A DNA stretch of 64,000 nt, taken from Pseudomonas sp. RIT623 (GTDB lineage: Bacteria; Pseudomonadota; Gammaproteobacteria; Pseudomonadales; Pseudomonadaceae). The number at the start of each line of letters is the position of its first letter. Position 1 is the first letter of the stretch. A program made the position numbers and the translations under genes. The notes beneath the pieces are model-generated. The model ran no database searches and had not been told where the DNA came from. It saw only the letters and a list, made by a program, of their open reading frames with translations. Below, piece after piece: positions 46,190-53,715 of this stretch. The stretch covers positions 1 to 64,000 of the forward strand of contig NZ_SOZA01000028.1 in assembly GCF_004519305.1 (NCBI RefSeq), read 5' to 3'.

Positions 46190-46969
46190 TCATGCGCCAA
46201 AGTAACGACTCGGCACCTCCCCCAGCACCTTCTTGAATACCGTAGAAAAAGCGCTCGGGCTGCTATAGCCGAGCGCCACGGCAACCTGCGTAATTGCCTC
46301 GCCATTGCCCAACTTGACCGTCGCGGCCAGTAAGCAGGCCTGTTGGCGCCACTGCAGAAAACTGATGCCGGTGTGCTGGCGGAACTGCCGGGTAAAATTA
46401 CGCCGGCTCATGTTGGCCCAGCGAGCCATCTCGTCGACACCGATCTCAAGCGATGGTGCGTTGAGGAACCGCTGGCAGGCCTTGTCAAGGCGCGGTTCTG
46501 CAGGCAGTGGCGCATTGAGGTAAAGAGGCGGCATCCTGGCGATCTCATGCAACAGCAACCCCATCAAATGAGCGTCGCGCTCGTTGCCAGCGTAACGGCC
46601 AGGGACCTCGAGCGCCAAGGTGAGCAATTGCCGTACCAGCGCTGAAACAGCGAACACCTGACAGACATTCGGCAGCCCCACGCGCAGGGCGGCGGCCGGA
46701 CTGACGTAGGTGTTGAGCATGGTGACCGTGCCACGCATCTGCATCCCATGGCGTACCCCTGGTGGCACCCATATTGCGCGCTGCGGTGGCACGGCCCAGT
46801 TGCCTCGCTCAGTGTTCACCGTAATGACCCCACAAGCCGCATAGGCGAACTGGCCGCGACGGTGGTCGTGCATGGGAAACCGCGCGCCATCGGCATACTC
46901 CCGCGCCGTGACCACCACCTCACAGGGGACCGCGTCATAGGGAGCAGGCTGGCAGGTGTTTTCGTTCAT
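46190..46969 (-). CDS. AraC-family regulator with cupin domain
   Basis: 259 residues. N-terminal cupin (DGARFPMHDHRRGQFAYAAC, RAIWVPPGVRHGMQMRG) and a C-terminal AraC DNA-binding domain (GVDEMARWANMSRRNFTRQF; ITQVAVALGYSSPSAFSTVF). This build matches the group of E. coli NimR/YeaM, which sits beside and regulates an exporter. Here too it is divergent from an EamA-type exporter gene (47082; 112-base gap), so it is the likely regulator of that gene. The module lies between two copies of a leader sequence, a sign of insertion. Confidence 0.87.
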   Translation of the reverse strand: MNENTCQPAPYDAVPCEVVVTAREYADGARFPMHDHRRGQFAYAACGVITVNTERGNWAVPPQRAIWVPPGVRHGMQMRGTVTMLNTYVSPAAALRVGLPNVCQVFAVSALVRQLLTLALEVPGRYAGNERDAHLMGLLLHEIARMPPLYLNAPLPAEPRLDKACQRFLNAPSLEIGVDEMARWANMSRRNFTRQFRQHTGISFLQWRQQACLLAATVKLGNGEAITQVAVALGYSSPSAFSTVFKKVLGEVPSRYFGA

Positions 46970-47081
46970 GGCCCGATTTTATTACCAATTGACCCTTCAT
47001 TGAAAGCGGGCCATCTCGTTCACGCGCAAAGTGCCGCGACCGCCCGGGCCTGATGCCTGGGCACTCGGACAAGCAGATACC

Positions 47082-47978
47082 ATGCATAGAAAACACTTGA
47101 TGCTTGCGCTGTTGGTAACGGCGCTGTGGGGGCTCAACTTCCCCATCTCCAAACTGGCGCTCGCCGATATGGACCCTTTGCTCCTGACCAGCCTGCGCTT
47201 CACGCTGACGGCACTGCCCTGGGTATTCTTCGTCAAGCGCCCCGCCGTGGCCCACCGCTGGTTGATCGCCTATGGCCTGATCTTCGGGGTGGCGATGTGG
47301 GCAGCGATCAATCTCGGCATCGCGATGGGGGTACCTGCGGCCAGCGCATCGCTGCTCATCCAAGTCAGCGCGTTCTTCACCATCGGCTGGGGCGTGCTAC
47401 TGTTTGGTGAGCGCCTGACCGGGCCGCAACGGATCGGCATGCTGCTGGCCGCGCTAGGGCTAACGGGTATTTTCATAGGCAGCCCTGGCAAGGCGACCAC
47501 ACTCGGCTTGGGCCTGATCATGATCAGCGCCTTGGCCTGGAGCATCGGCAACATCATCATCAAGGTTTCCAGGGTACGAGAGATCTTCGCCTTCGTGGTG
47601 TGGGCCAGCCTCGTACCGCCGCTCCCTTTGCTGGCGCTGGCCTGGTGGCTGCACGGGGCTACGTCGCTGGACTGGCCAGCCGCACAAATGAATGCGACCG
47701 TGCTCTTCTCGCTGATGTTCCAGGTATACGCCGCCACGCACTTCTGCTATTGGGGGTGGAATCTCCTGTTGCGTGAATACCCCGCCTCCAAGGTGGCGCC
47801 ACTGTCGCTATTGATCCCGATCTTCGGCACGCTCGGCTCGATGGTCATCCTTGACCAGACGCCGAGCACGACAGACTGGTTCGCGATTGGATCGATCCTG
47901 CTGGCCCTGTTGATCGGCTTGCACAAAGGGCGCGGCAGGCCGACCGACCACGAGATCGAAGCGGGTGTCCCACGCTAG
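47082..47978 (+). CDS. EamA-family drug/metabolite exporter
   Basis: 298-residue inner-membrane protein of the DMT superfamily with ten helices in two EamA repeats. LLVTALWGLNFPISKLAL at the start, SASLLIQVSAFFTIGWGVLLFGERL ending the first repeat and KVAPLSLLIPIFGTLGSM in the second correspond well to E. coli EamA (cysteine and O-acetylserine exporter). The ATG at 47082 begins the first helix. The stop codon TAG at 47976-47978 is part of the CTAG that borders a MITE-like element, so that element landed at its very end. Substrate uncertain. Confidence 0.87.
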   Translation: MHRKHLMLALLVTALWGLNFPISKLALADMDPLLLTSLRFTLTALPWVFFVKRPAVAHRWLIAYGLIFGVAMWAAINLGIAMGVPAASASLLIQVSAFFTIGWGVLLFGERLTGPQRIGMLLAALGLTGIFIGSPGKATTLGLGLIMISALAWSIGNIIIKVSRVREIFAFVVWASLVPPLPLLALAWWLHGATSLDWPAAQMNATVLFSLMFQVYAATHFCYWGWNLLLREYPASKVAPLSLLIPIFGTLGSMVILDQTPSTTDWFAIGSILLALLIGLHKGRGRPTDHEIEAGVPR

Positions 47979-48084
47979 TGTCCTGTCTCGGCAATAAGCT
48001 GTTCACTTTTGCCGGTGTCTTGGGCGCCCGGTCGGCGTTACCACTCGTCAAAAGAGAACGTATGTCCAAGACAGGACACTAGCG
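47973..48084. mobile_element. MITE-like element with perfect 16-bp terminal inverted repeats
   Basis: CGCTAGTGTCCTGTCT (47973-47988) is repeated as its exact complement at 48069-48084; 112 bases in all with no gene inside. If the outer CGCTAG is chance or target, the mobile part runs TGTCCTGTCT...AGACAGGACA with CTAG on both sides, as a 4-bp target duplication of IS5-type transposases (YTAR) would give. No transposase is in the window, so it would be a non-autonomous element. Confidence 0.6.
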
Positions 48085-48180
48085 AGGGTTGATTTCATCA
48101 ATGACCACTATTGAGCGTGTCGATTTCAGCCGCGCGCCCCCGGCATGTAAGGTAGCGCCATCTCACACGGAGACACCTCC

Positions 48181-48363
48181 ATGGCCAGCATCCAGATCAT
48201 GTCCGTCGTCGGCAGCGCCGTCCCGCGCGAATTGCGCCAGCAAGGCTTGCTGGCCTGCTGGTACCTGATGTGCAACGGCGAAGCCATAAGCGGCCCGCTC
48301 ACCTCCCGCGCTTCGGCGCAGGACATCGCCGAGCACTTCGCCCCCTGCGCGCTGCTGGCCTGA
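48181..48363 (+). CDS. 60-residue conserved-type hypothetical protein
   Basis: Short reading frame of 60 codons (begins MASIQIMSVVGSAVPRELRQ, ends HFAPCALLA) with GGAGACACCTCC before the ATG and a textbook terminator 45 bases after the stop, so it is almost certainly expressed. Amphipathic, no signal peptide or membrane helix; two Cys in the body and one near the end. A decayed paralogue with the same leader lies at 45989-46110. I do not recognise a family. Its leader (48085-48180) contains TGTAAGGT as a possible extended -10. Confidence 0.65.
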   Translation: MASIQIMSVVGSAVPRELRQQGLLACWYLMCNGEAISGPLTSRASAQDIAEHFAPCALLA

Positions 48364-48407
48364 ACCCCGAATCTGTTGTTGTGCGTTGCTCCCTTAACGC
48401 CCCTTGT

Positions 48408-48433
48408 GCCCGCCGTCATGGCGGGCTTTTTTT
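48408..48433 (+). terminator. Rho-independent terminator
   Basis: GCCCGCC (48408-48414), loop GTCAT, GGCGGGC (48420-48426), then seven T. Ends the 60-residue gene. Confidence 0.9.
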
Positions 48434-48480
48434 GCCCGTCTGTCCGCAGGGCAGCGCGGCGCCGCTTTCGCCAGCAACGC

Positions 48481-48861
48481 TCAGCCCTCGAGCGGCATCC
48501 ACATGACGCACCCTGCTGCGGCCTGAGCCACCAGCCAATCATGCTGCTGTTTGCCGAAGGGCCGTTTCATGCCAATGGATTCACGCTCGGCATACCTAGA
48601 AGCCACCTTCACTTCAAGCTCGGTGGGCTTCGCTTGGCCTAACTGCTGGTTTTTCTGCAGCCCTGCCACGGCCCCCGTCATGGCCAGGCCCTGGCCCAGG
48701 CCATCGCCACTCTCCTCCAATATCGATACCGCGATAAACGCCGCATTCGAGCAACGATCGACCTTCATCACTTGTTTCTCGACGGCCTCCATGTCCTGAA
48801 AGTTCGAACCATGGGCCACGACAGATACCGCCAAGGCCACGCAGGCCACAACAACACGCAT
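48481..48861 (-). CDS. secreted hypothetical protein
   Basis: 126 residues with a signal peptide (MRVVVACVALAVSVVAHGS). The mature part is mostly helical (FQDMEAVEKQVMKVDRCSNA, LQKNQQLGQAKPTELEVKVA) with two or three cysteines, and would be periplasmic. AAGGA lies eight bases before the ATG at 48861; the frame back to 48939 has no signal. It is the last bacterial gene before the prophage. No family recognised and nothing around it hints at a role. Confidence 0.6.
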   Translation of the reverse strand: MRVVVACVALAVSVVAHGSNFQDMEAVEKQVMKVDRCSNAAFIAVSILEESGDGLGQGLAMTGAVAGLQKNQQLGQAKPTELEVKVASRYAERESIGMKRPFGKQQHDWLVAQAAAGCVMWMPLEG

Positions 48862-49230
48862 TGCTGATTTCCTTACCAAGTAGACGCGATATCGATACCG
48901 CGTTCGGCCACGATACTCATCAAGAACAACGGATTGCAAAGTACAGGATTAAATTTCCTTCACCTTGCGCCCTTTGGATATAAGGCATTCGACAGCGCTT
49001 CGGCCATACTCCAAAGATGTTTTCCGCGTTTTGGTGCGTTTCAGAGGGGGGCGAAACCCAATGAGACCAGGGGTTTCGCCGCGCTGGAATACTCTGTGCT
49101 ACACGCCAAAACACGATCATTGGTACAAAAATTGGTACGAGCCACCCCTCCTCCGGCGTTCTGCCGACCGCTCCCCCTCTCCCCATCGCTACACCTCGTC
49201 GGCTGCTGCTGGCCGGATGCACGCTCTTGA
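48862..49230. other. gene-free junction between chromosome and prophage
   Basis: 369 bases without a credible gene. Contains a perfect 10-bp stem GGCGAAACCC/GGGTTTCGCC (49051-49060, 49072-49081) and two direct copies of ATTGGTAC (49120-49127, 49132-49139), 12 bases apart, like arm-type sites of an integrase. The attachment site should lie here; the partner copy at the other prophage end is outside the window, so the core cannot be named. Confidence 0.45.
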
Positions 49231-49566
49231 TCAGCGGCACGACTGCACTGCCGCTTCCAGCAGATTCTCGTACCCGATCCTCTGCCTGCGCTCGGCCAGC
49301 AGCGCACGCACTTTCACCTCCAGGCTGTCGCTCTTGCGCAGGCCGGCAGCTGCCCAGGGCGGCACCGCGACCTCCGGCGCCCGGCATGACACCTGCACCG
49401 GCACCTCGACACGCACGTAGCTGATCTCAGGCGCCGGCCTCGCAGCACATCCCGCCACCAGCAGTCCAACCAGCATCACCTGCAGGGCCTGCAGGGCCTG
49501 CACTTTTTCCCAGGTCCTGCAGGTTTTCGAGCGGCCTGCACTTTTTTCCAACACCTGCGCGTTCAT
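49231..49566 (-). CDS. outer-membrane spanin lipoprotein (Rz1-like)
   Basis: Reading frame of 111 codons behind the inner spanin gene. It holds a lipobox LVAGC, so after processing a lipoprotein of about 70 residues (AARPAPEISYVRVEVPVQVS...) would sit in the outer membrane and join the inner spanin to fuse the envelope at lysis. The ATG at 49566 overlaps the inner spanin stop (ATGA) but leaves a 37-residue N-terminus before the lipobox; the ATG at 49476 right before the lipoprotein signal (MLVGLLVAGC) is the better functional start. The extra N-terminal coding part is made of short direct repeats. Confidence 0.65.
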   Translation of the reverse strand: MNAQVLEKSAGRSKTCRTWEKVQALQALQVMLVGLLVAGCAARPAPEISYVRVEVPVQVSCRAPEVAVPPWAAAGLRKSDSLEVKVRALLAERRQRIGYENLLEAAVQSCR

Positions 49567-49925
49567 AGGCCAAGCTCCTGGTCGATGATCGAGGTGGCCG
49601 CAGCGCACTGATCGCCACCGGTGCGTTCCTGCTGCAGGCGGTTCGCCGCCGCGTAATCCAGATCTGCGCTGGCCTTGGCCTGGGTCACCGCCTGCTCTGC
49701 CCTGGCCTGGCGCTCGTTCGCGGCCAGGGTCAGGGCGCCCAGGGCCTTGCCCTGCTCCGCTGCCAGGCCTGCGAGGTTCTCGCGCGCAGCGGTGCACGCG
49801 GCAGCCTCGCTCTGGACCGCGTCGAGAACCGGTCGAAAGTGGCTGGTGGTGACCCAGGCGCCCACGGCCATGCCGAGCAGGATCAACAGACCGGCGCCGG
49901 CGAGGCGCAGCGCCCAAGTGCTCAC
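49563..49925 (-). CDS. inner-membrane spanin (Rz-like)
   Basis: 120 residues: one N-terminal membrane helix (LRLAGAGLLILLGMAVGAWV) then a helical periplasmic domain rich in Ala, Gln and Glu (LAGLAAEQGKALGALTLAA, NERQARAEQAVTQAKA), the build of i-spanins. Together with the lipoprotein it disrupts the outer membrane after the endolysin has cut the wall. Start codon GTG at 49925 overlapping the endolysin stop (GTGA), so the lysis genes are translationally coupled. Confidence 0.72.
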   Translation of the reverse strand: MSTWALRLAGAGLLILLGMAVGAWVTTSHFRPVLDAVQSEAAACTAARENLAGLAAEQGKALGALTLAANERQARAEQAVTQAKASADLDYAAANRLQQERTGGDQCAAATSIIDQELGL

Positions 49926-50353
49926 GCAGCCCCTAGGAACAGATCGCGCTCACCGGCGCGACGACGCACAAGGCCCGGCAGCACCTTGCCGCCAGCCTTG
50001 TTCCAGCGCGGGAACTGCTCAGCGGCAGCGGCATAGTCCCCGGCATTGAGCAGGCGCCGCAGCGTTGACGATTCAAGGTTCGCCGAGCCCAGGTTGTAGG
50101 TGAAGCTGATCAGTGCATCCCACTGGTTCTGATTCAAAGGCGCCGTGACCAGGCGTTGCACATCCGGCTCGAAGCGCTGCACGTCGTTCAGCAGCATCCG
50201 CTCGGCCTGCTCCTTGGTGATGCTCATGCCGGCCTTCACGCCCCGGGTGGTGCCGTAGCCGATGGTCCAGACGCCGACGGCATCCTGATAGGCCTGCAGG
50301 CGCAGGCCTTCGAACGACTTGATCAGGCTCAAGCCGCGTTGCGATGTACGCAT
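49922..50353 (-). CDS. phage endolysin, GH24 lysozyme
   Basis: 143-residue muramidase of the T4/P22 lysozyme family that cleaves peptidoglycan at lysis. The catalytic triad is in place: Glu15 (SFEGLRLQ), Asp24 (AYQDAVG) and Thr30 (VWTIGYGTT), with the same 9 and 6 residue spacing as in T4 lysozyme. The ATG at 50353 follows GGAG at seven bases. There is no signal or SAR segment, so a holin is needed to release it, but none is seen next to it. First gene after a terminator-like hairpin at 50371-50392. Confidence 0.92.
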   Translation of the reverse strand: MRTSQRGLSLIKSFEGLRLQAYQDAVGVWTIGYGTTRGVKAGMSITKEQAERMLLNDVQRFEPDVQRLVTAPLNQNQWDALISFTYNLGSANLESSTLRRLLNAGDYAAAAEQFPRWNKAGGKVLPGLVRRRAGERDLFLGAA

Positions 50354-50370
50354 TGGTTTTTCTCCAGGCG

Positions 50371-50392
50371 AAAAAAAGCCGCTCAAGGCGGC
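50371..50392 (-). terminator. Rho-independent terminator before the lysis genes
   Basis: On the minus strand GCCGC-CTTGA-GCGGC followed by seven T, 7 bases after the stop of the fibre-assembly gene. It separates tail from lysis transcripts, or acts as an attenuator. Confidence 0.75.
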
Positions 50393-50398
50393 CAGGAG

Positions 50399-50821
50399 TT
50401 AGACCGGAACAACCGGCCATGCCGGTTCAGGCACGCTCAAGTCGACGACCTTCAAATCTCGAACATATGCTTGCCATGACTTTGCGCTGGCGATCTCCTC
50501 GCCTGTGGCATCGCCAAGCTGCAAAGACACAAGGAGAGGCGTCATGGCCGACGATGCAGCGGCGAGCAATGCGTTCTGCACTGCGCGATTGACGCGGGGC
50601 CAATCGATAACAGGCGGCGGTAAATCAACCCAGCCAGGAAGTCCGTTTACGGGAGCCAACCTCTGGCCTTCTGGCGGAGTCTGCTTCCAGTACGTGTCGC
50701 ATTCTTCCTCGGTGAGAAGTACCGCATCTTCCGGCCAATTCTCGTCAGAATAAGTGCCATCGTTTTTCCACTCGGCGGGGATGAAAGTATTAAGTGCGGG
50801 CGAGTAATAGGCTGCAGACAT
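50399..50821 (-). CDS. tail fibre assembly protein
   Basis: 140 residues, first half with the fold common to tail-fibre chaperones (SAAYYSPALNTFIPAEWKND; VLLTEEECDTYWKQTPPEGQ), second half helical (RAVQNALLAAASSAMTPLLV). It would help fold or attach the fibre encoded one base upstream. GGGGAA precedes the ATG at 50821, which lies two bases after the fibre stop. The family (Caudo_TAP-like) is diverse, so the call rests mainly on position and the short conserved patterns. Confidence 0.72.
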   Translation of the reverse strand: MSAAYYSPALNTFIPAEWKNDGTYSDENWPEDAVLLTEEECDTYWKQTPPEGQRLAPVNGLPGWVDLPPPVIDWPRVNRAVQNALLAAASSAMTPLLVSLQLGDATGEEIASAKSWQAYVRDLKVVDLSVPEPAWPVVPV

Positions 50822-50822
50822 T

Positions 50823-51698
50823 TCAGTTCCCCAGTGCAAGCCATACGAACGGGCAGGTTTTGTTGAAGACAATGGTCTGGTTTGAATCTCCCGTGAGCGA
50901 CGCAGCAACGGCGTCATATCCATCAGTACTCATGATCGATGCGTAGCCATTCGTGTTGATGGTGCCTGTGCCCATTGCGACAACAAGCCGGGCCGCCGTG
51001 GGGAACCTGGTTGGGTAAGTGACAGTCGTCCGCGAGGAGGTTGTGCCTGATGCCGGCAGCGTGCCAACCCCCCACTGAACAATCAAACCTCCAGGAACAT
51101 CTGGAACGCGAATGTAGTCGTTAGCAGCAAACGAACGCTTTGGAAGCCATGCGAAAGGAACAGCATGATTACTCTTGGTCGGCTCCGCTACCTGCAGGGC
51201 GCCCCCTGTGCTGCTTATAAGAATCCAGCTGTCAATTGCGGCAGACCACACCACTGTGCACTGCCCATCAGCTACAATTTCTCCGCCCTGAAGCGCAACC
51301 TTGCTCAGACCTAGAAGAGGCTTGGCAACCAGTCCATTGGGCGCAAATGTGCTGGCCCCGCTGTTCGCAGTCTTGGCTCGGAAGCTCAGCCTTAGACCGT
51401 CAGTGAACGCAGTAATAGCCGGCGCGTAGGCGACAACATACGTGTTGGCGATGCCGGTATCGACAGCAAAAGCGCCGGAACCTCCTTGCACAATCAAACG
51501 GATAGCCTTTAACAGTTGGGTCAAGTCGGCTTCGTTTGGCACCATGCCGGCACCGACGATGACCGACAGCAACTCGTCTGTGACTGCATTGCCCCAGGCT
51601 GAAGGGATCAGCGACCCCGGAGTGCCATTGACGACGTCTTCGTCGATGAACTTCCCGCCAACCAGACCGGCATTCGGCAGACTTTTTGGATAATCCAC
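50823..51698 (-). CDS. phage tail fibre protein
   Basis: 291 residues. N-terminal part with DYPKSLPNAGLVGGKFIDED and LTQLLKAIRLIVQGG is the short fibre/collar pattern found in Mu- and P2-type prophages of Pseudomonas; the rest is beta-rich and ends in a possible receptor-binding tip (TFPTAARLVVAMGTG, FVWLALGN). Start is a GTG at 51698 with GAGGG eight bases upstream, ten bases after the stop of the preceding gene; the long frame to 52016 runs into that gene. No invertible segment or second fibre half is seen. Confidence 0.75.
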   Translation of the reverse strand: MDYPKSLPNAGLVGGKFIDEDVVNGTPGSLIPSAWGNAVTDELLSVIVGAGMVPNEADLTQLLKAIRLIVQGGSGAFAVDTGIANTYVVAYAPAITAFTDGLRLSFRAKTANSGASTFAPNGLVAKPLLGLSKVALQGGEIVADGQCTVVWSAAIDSWILISSTGGALQVAEPTKSNHAVPFAWLPKRSFAANDYIRVPDVPGGLIVQWGVGTLPASGTTSSRTTVTYPTRFPTAARLVVAMGTGTINTNGYASIMSTDGYDAVAASLTGDSNQTIVFNKTCPFVWLALGN

Positions 51699-51708
51699 GC
51701 GGTATCCC

Positions 51709-52308
51709 TCAGTTGTAATCAATATGAACCACAGTGTGCGCGGGCGCAGCACGGCGAATGACGCATTCAAGAGCGCTCCCAGGATTGACCCCGAACCTCT
51801 CCCCCCAATAACTGATGCCGAATCGACGTCCCAACCTCTGCCGGCCGCCCGTATGCAACGTCCACAGGAACTGCGCATTCCAAGTGCCGAAATGCGCACT
51901 TCCAAACCGCGAACGCCCCCACCGCGGAGCACGAAATTCGGTAACAGTGGCATTCGGGTAGCCCTGGCCCGCGGCGAGGCTGATGAAGTAGGAAACAGTC
52001 TGGCTGCCGACAGCAACCAGGCGCTGCTGAACGGCCAGGCGCCGGTCCTCGAACGAAGGGGTCGCGCCCAGGCATGCGTCAGGCAGGCTCATGACTGCTT
52101 CCCATTCAGGTACCAGTTCACTCACGCCGGCTGCGTCCATCTCGTTCAGCGCGGCGGCGGCGCGCGCCTCGATTCTGGCAAACTCTTGCGATACGCCCTC
52201 CAGTACAAGGTCGACTTCCGGCACCAGCTCAGGATCCCAAGCGGGGCCCAAGGGCAGGAGCGCCCGCAACTGTTCCTTGTACTCTTTAGCTGTTCTCACG
52301 CCAGCCAT
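51709..52308 (-). CDS. DUF2313/YmfQ-type tail protein (Mu gp48-like)
   Basis: 199-residue baseplate-associated protein. Typical start TAKEYKEQLRALLPLGPAWD, then a helical stretch (EFARIEARAAAALNEMDAAG) and YFISLAAGQGYPNATVTEF in the middle; the C-terminus has aromatic repeats (FGSAHFGTWNAQFLW). In Mu the homologue gp48 sits right behind gp47, as here. The ATG at 52308 lies inside the end of the baseplate J gene (13-base overlap). Confidence 0.85.
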   Translation of the reverse strand: MAGVRTAKEYKEQLRALLPLGPAWDPELVPEVDLVLEGVSQEFARIEARAAAALNEMDAAGVSELVPEWEAVMSLPDACLGATPSFEDRRLAVQQRLVAVGSQTVSYFISLAAGQGYPNATVTEFRAPRWGRSRFGSAHFGTWNAQFLWTLHTGGRQRLGRRFGISYWGERFGVNPGSALECVIRRAAPAHTVVHIDYN

Positions 52309-53336
52309 GTGCACCCTCCGAACGTCAGCAGTTGATTGCTTGCGGACTCGAGGTCGGCGGTAGGTGAGACCAGCACATGGTCCCACTCGCCCTTCGCACC
52401 ACTGATGGCCTCACGCATGTGACTGAGCAGAAGTGTCTCGCCGAGGCCGGCTTCACGGTTGTGCAGATCGGCCAGTTGCGCCTCTACCGCAGCCCGCGTG
52501 GCGGTCGTGTCCGGGTTGAGCCGGATCTGGTAGATCACCGGAACTATCGCCGGGGCCAACACGTATACTTCAGCCGTCACCGGTCGGCGCCCTTCGATGT
52601 AGGCCTTCACCTCAGAAAGCTCACCAGCGTCGGGGACGGGGTTAGCGTCATCGTCACGCATGATGAACACGCCAACGGTGCCAGGCCCCATGTAGTTGCG
52701 CACGCACCATGCGCGAGTGACGCCTGCGCATTCGAGCGCCCAGGTCTCGTAGTCGTCCTTGCTTCCGCCATGAGGAATCACGCGATAGGAGCGAATCACC
52801 CGCGCACGCAGCGATTCGACGCTTTCCCTGGGCGTGCCTCCGGTCAACCCTGGCGCAAGCACGATGAACGTGCCAGCGATGCCTTCCACCGGCTGAACAA
52901 GGGTCAGGGGCTGGCCTGCATCCGCATTACCCAGGGTTCCGGCGTCGACCGCCTCGACGGTGGTTTGGTTGGTGCCGGCGCTGGTCGTCACGCCAGTGGT
53001 GACCTTGTAGGGCCGGCCGTCCTCAGCCTGAAGCACGGTATCGATATCCAATACTGCGCCGGTGGCGGCCTGGAAGCTGACGGAGCCAGCCGCTGGGGCG
53101 GCCGGCTTGCGCGGCTGCTGCAGCCGCAGCGATGCTATTCGCTCGAGCGTGTCTTCGTCGGCGGTGTCGGGCAGGATCTGTTCGATGATCCAGTTCAGGT
53201 ACCCATACAAACCGAAAGCAGTACCAGCCTGCGCCCTGGCCAGCACCTGGGAATCGGAGTGGCGTAATGCGTTGCTGCCCAGATCTGCCTGGGACCGGCT
53301 GATCAGGGTCGGTAGCGAAGGTGTTTCAAACGGCAT
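52296..53336 (-). CDS. baseplate protein J-like (Mu gp47-like)
   Basis: 346-residue baseplate wedge component. MPFETPSLPTLISRSQADLG at the N-terminus, YGYLNWIIEQILPDTADEDT, then GSVSFQAATGAVLDIDTVLQ and a core with GGTPRESVESLRARVIRSYR and GGSKDDYETWALECAGVTRA are the classic baseplate-J pattern. Overlaps gp46-like gene by eleven bases upstream and the gp48-like gene downstream, in the order of Mu. Confidence 0.92.
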   Translation of the reverse strand: MPFETPSLPTLISRSQADLGSNALRHSDSQVLARAQAGTAFGLYGYLNWIIEQILPDTADEDTLERIASLRLQQPRKPAAPAAGSVSFQAATGAVLDIDTVLQAEDGRPYKVTTGVTTSAGTNQTTVEAVDAGTLGNADAGQPLTLVQPVEGIAGTFIVLAPGLTGGTPRESVESLRARVIRSYRVIPHGGSKDDYETWALECAGVTRAWCVRNYMGPGTVGVFIMRDDDANPVPDAGELSEVKAYIEGRRPVTAEVYVLAPAIVPVIYQIRLNPDTTATRAAVEAQLADLHNREAGLGETLLLSHMREAISGAKGEWDHVLVSPTADLESASNQLLTFGGCTWLA

Positions 53337-53715
53337 AGGTCACCTGCCACAGTTGGTCCGAGTCGATGATGAGGGTGGAGCCGTTGAGCAGTGTCAGCCC
53401 TACACGCAGGTTGATGCGATCAAGGCCGGCGCGCTCGCTGGTGACGGCGATATCAAGAACCTGTCCGTCGTCGATTAGCCAGCGCAGGGCCTCATTGGCG
53501 TAGTACTCGGCATCACGCTGGGTGCGGTCGGTCAGCTTCACCCGACGCAGCAGCCAGAGGCGAGAGCCGATTCGGTCGTCAGCTACACGCGGAAAGCTGT
53601 CCCCCCACCAGCCGTAACGCTCTTCGTCGTCAACGGGGTCGTCTGGGCCAGCCCGACGCCAGGTGAACAGGCTGATCACCACGGTCCTGACCAGGCTCTT
53701 GTCGGTATCGTTCAT
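53326..53715 (-). CDS. phage GP46-like baseplate protein
   Basis: 129-residue protein of the Mu gp46 family (baseplate, related to T4 gp25). ISLFTWRRAGPDDPVDDEER, YGWWGDSF, IGSRLWLLRRVKLTDRT and YANEALRWLIDDG are strong family marks. The ATG overlaps the gp45-like stop (ATGA). It would connect the sheath end to the wedge. Confidence 0.9.
   Translation of the reverse strand: MNDTDKSLVRTVVISLFTWRRAGPDDPVDDEERYGWWGDSFPRVADDRIGSRLWLLRRVKLTDRTQRDAEYYANEALRWLIDDGQVLDIAVTSERAGLDRINLRVGLTLLNGSTLIIDSDQLWQVTYAV

Noticed and set aside
48862..49140. tRNA, tmRNA or dusA end as integration target
   Set aside because: No T-arm, CCA end or DusA N-terminal coding sequence could be read in this region.
48920..49387. 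155-codon minus-strand frame across the prophage border
   Set aside because: No start signal, no family resemblance, and it overlaps the outer spanin gene; composition changes midway.
50823..52016. Fibre gene start at 52016 (397 codons)
   Set aside because: The extra part lies wholly inside the gp48-like gene; a GTG at 51698 with GAGGG upstream fits the operon spacing.
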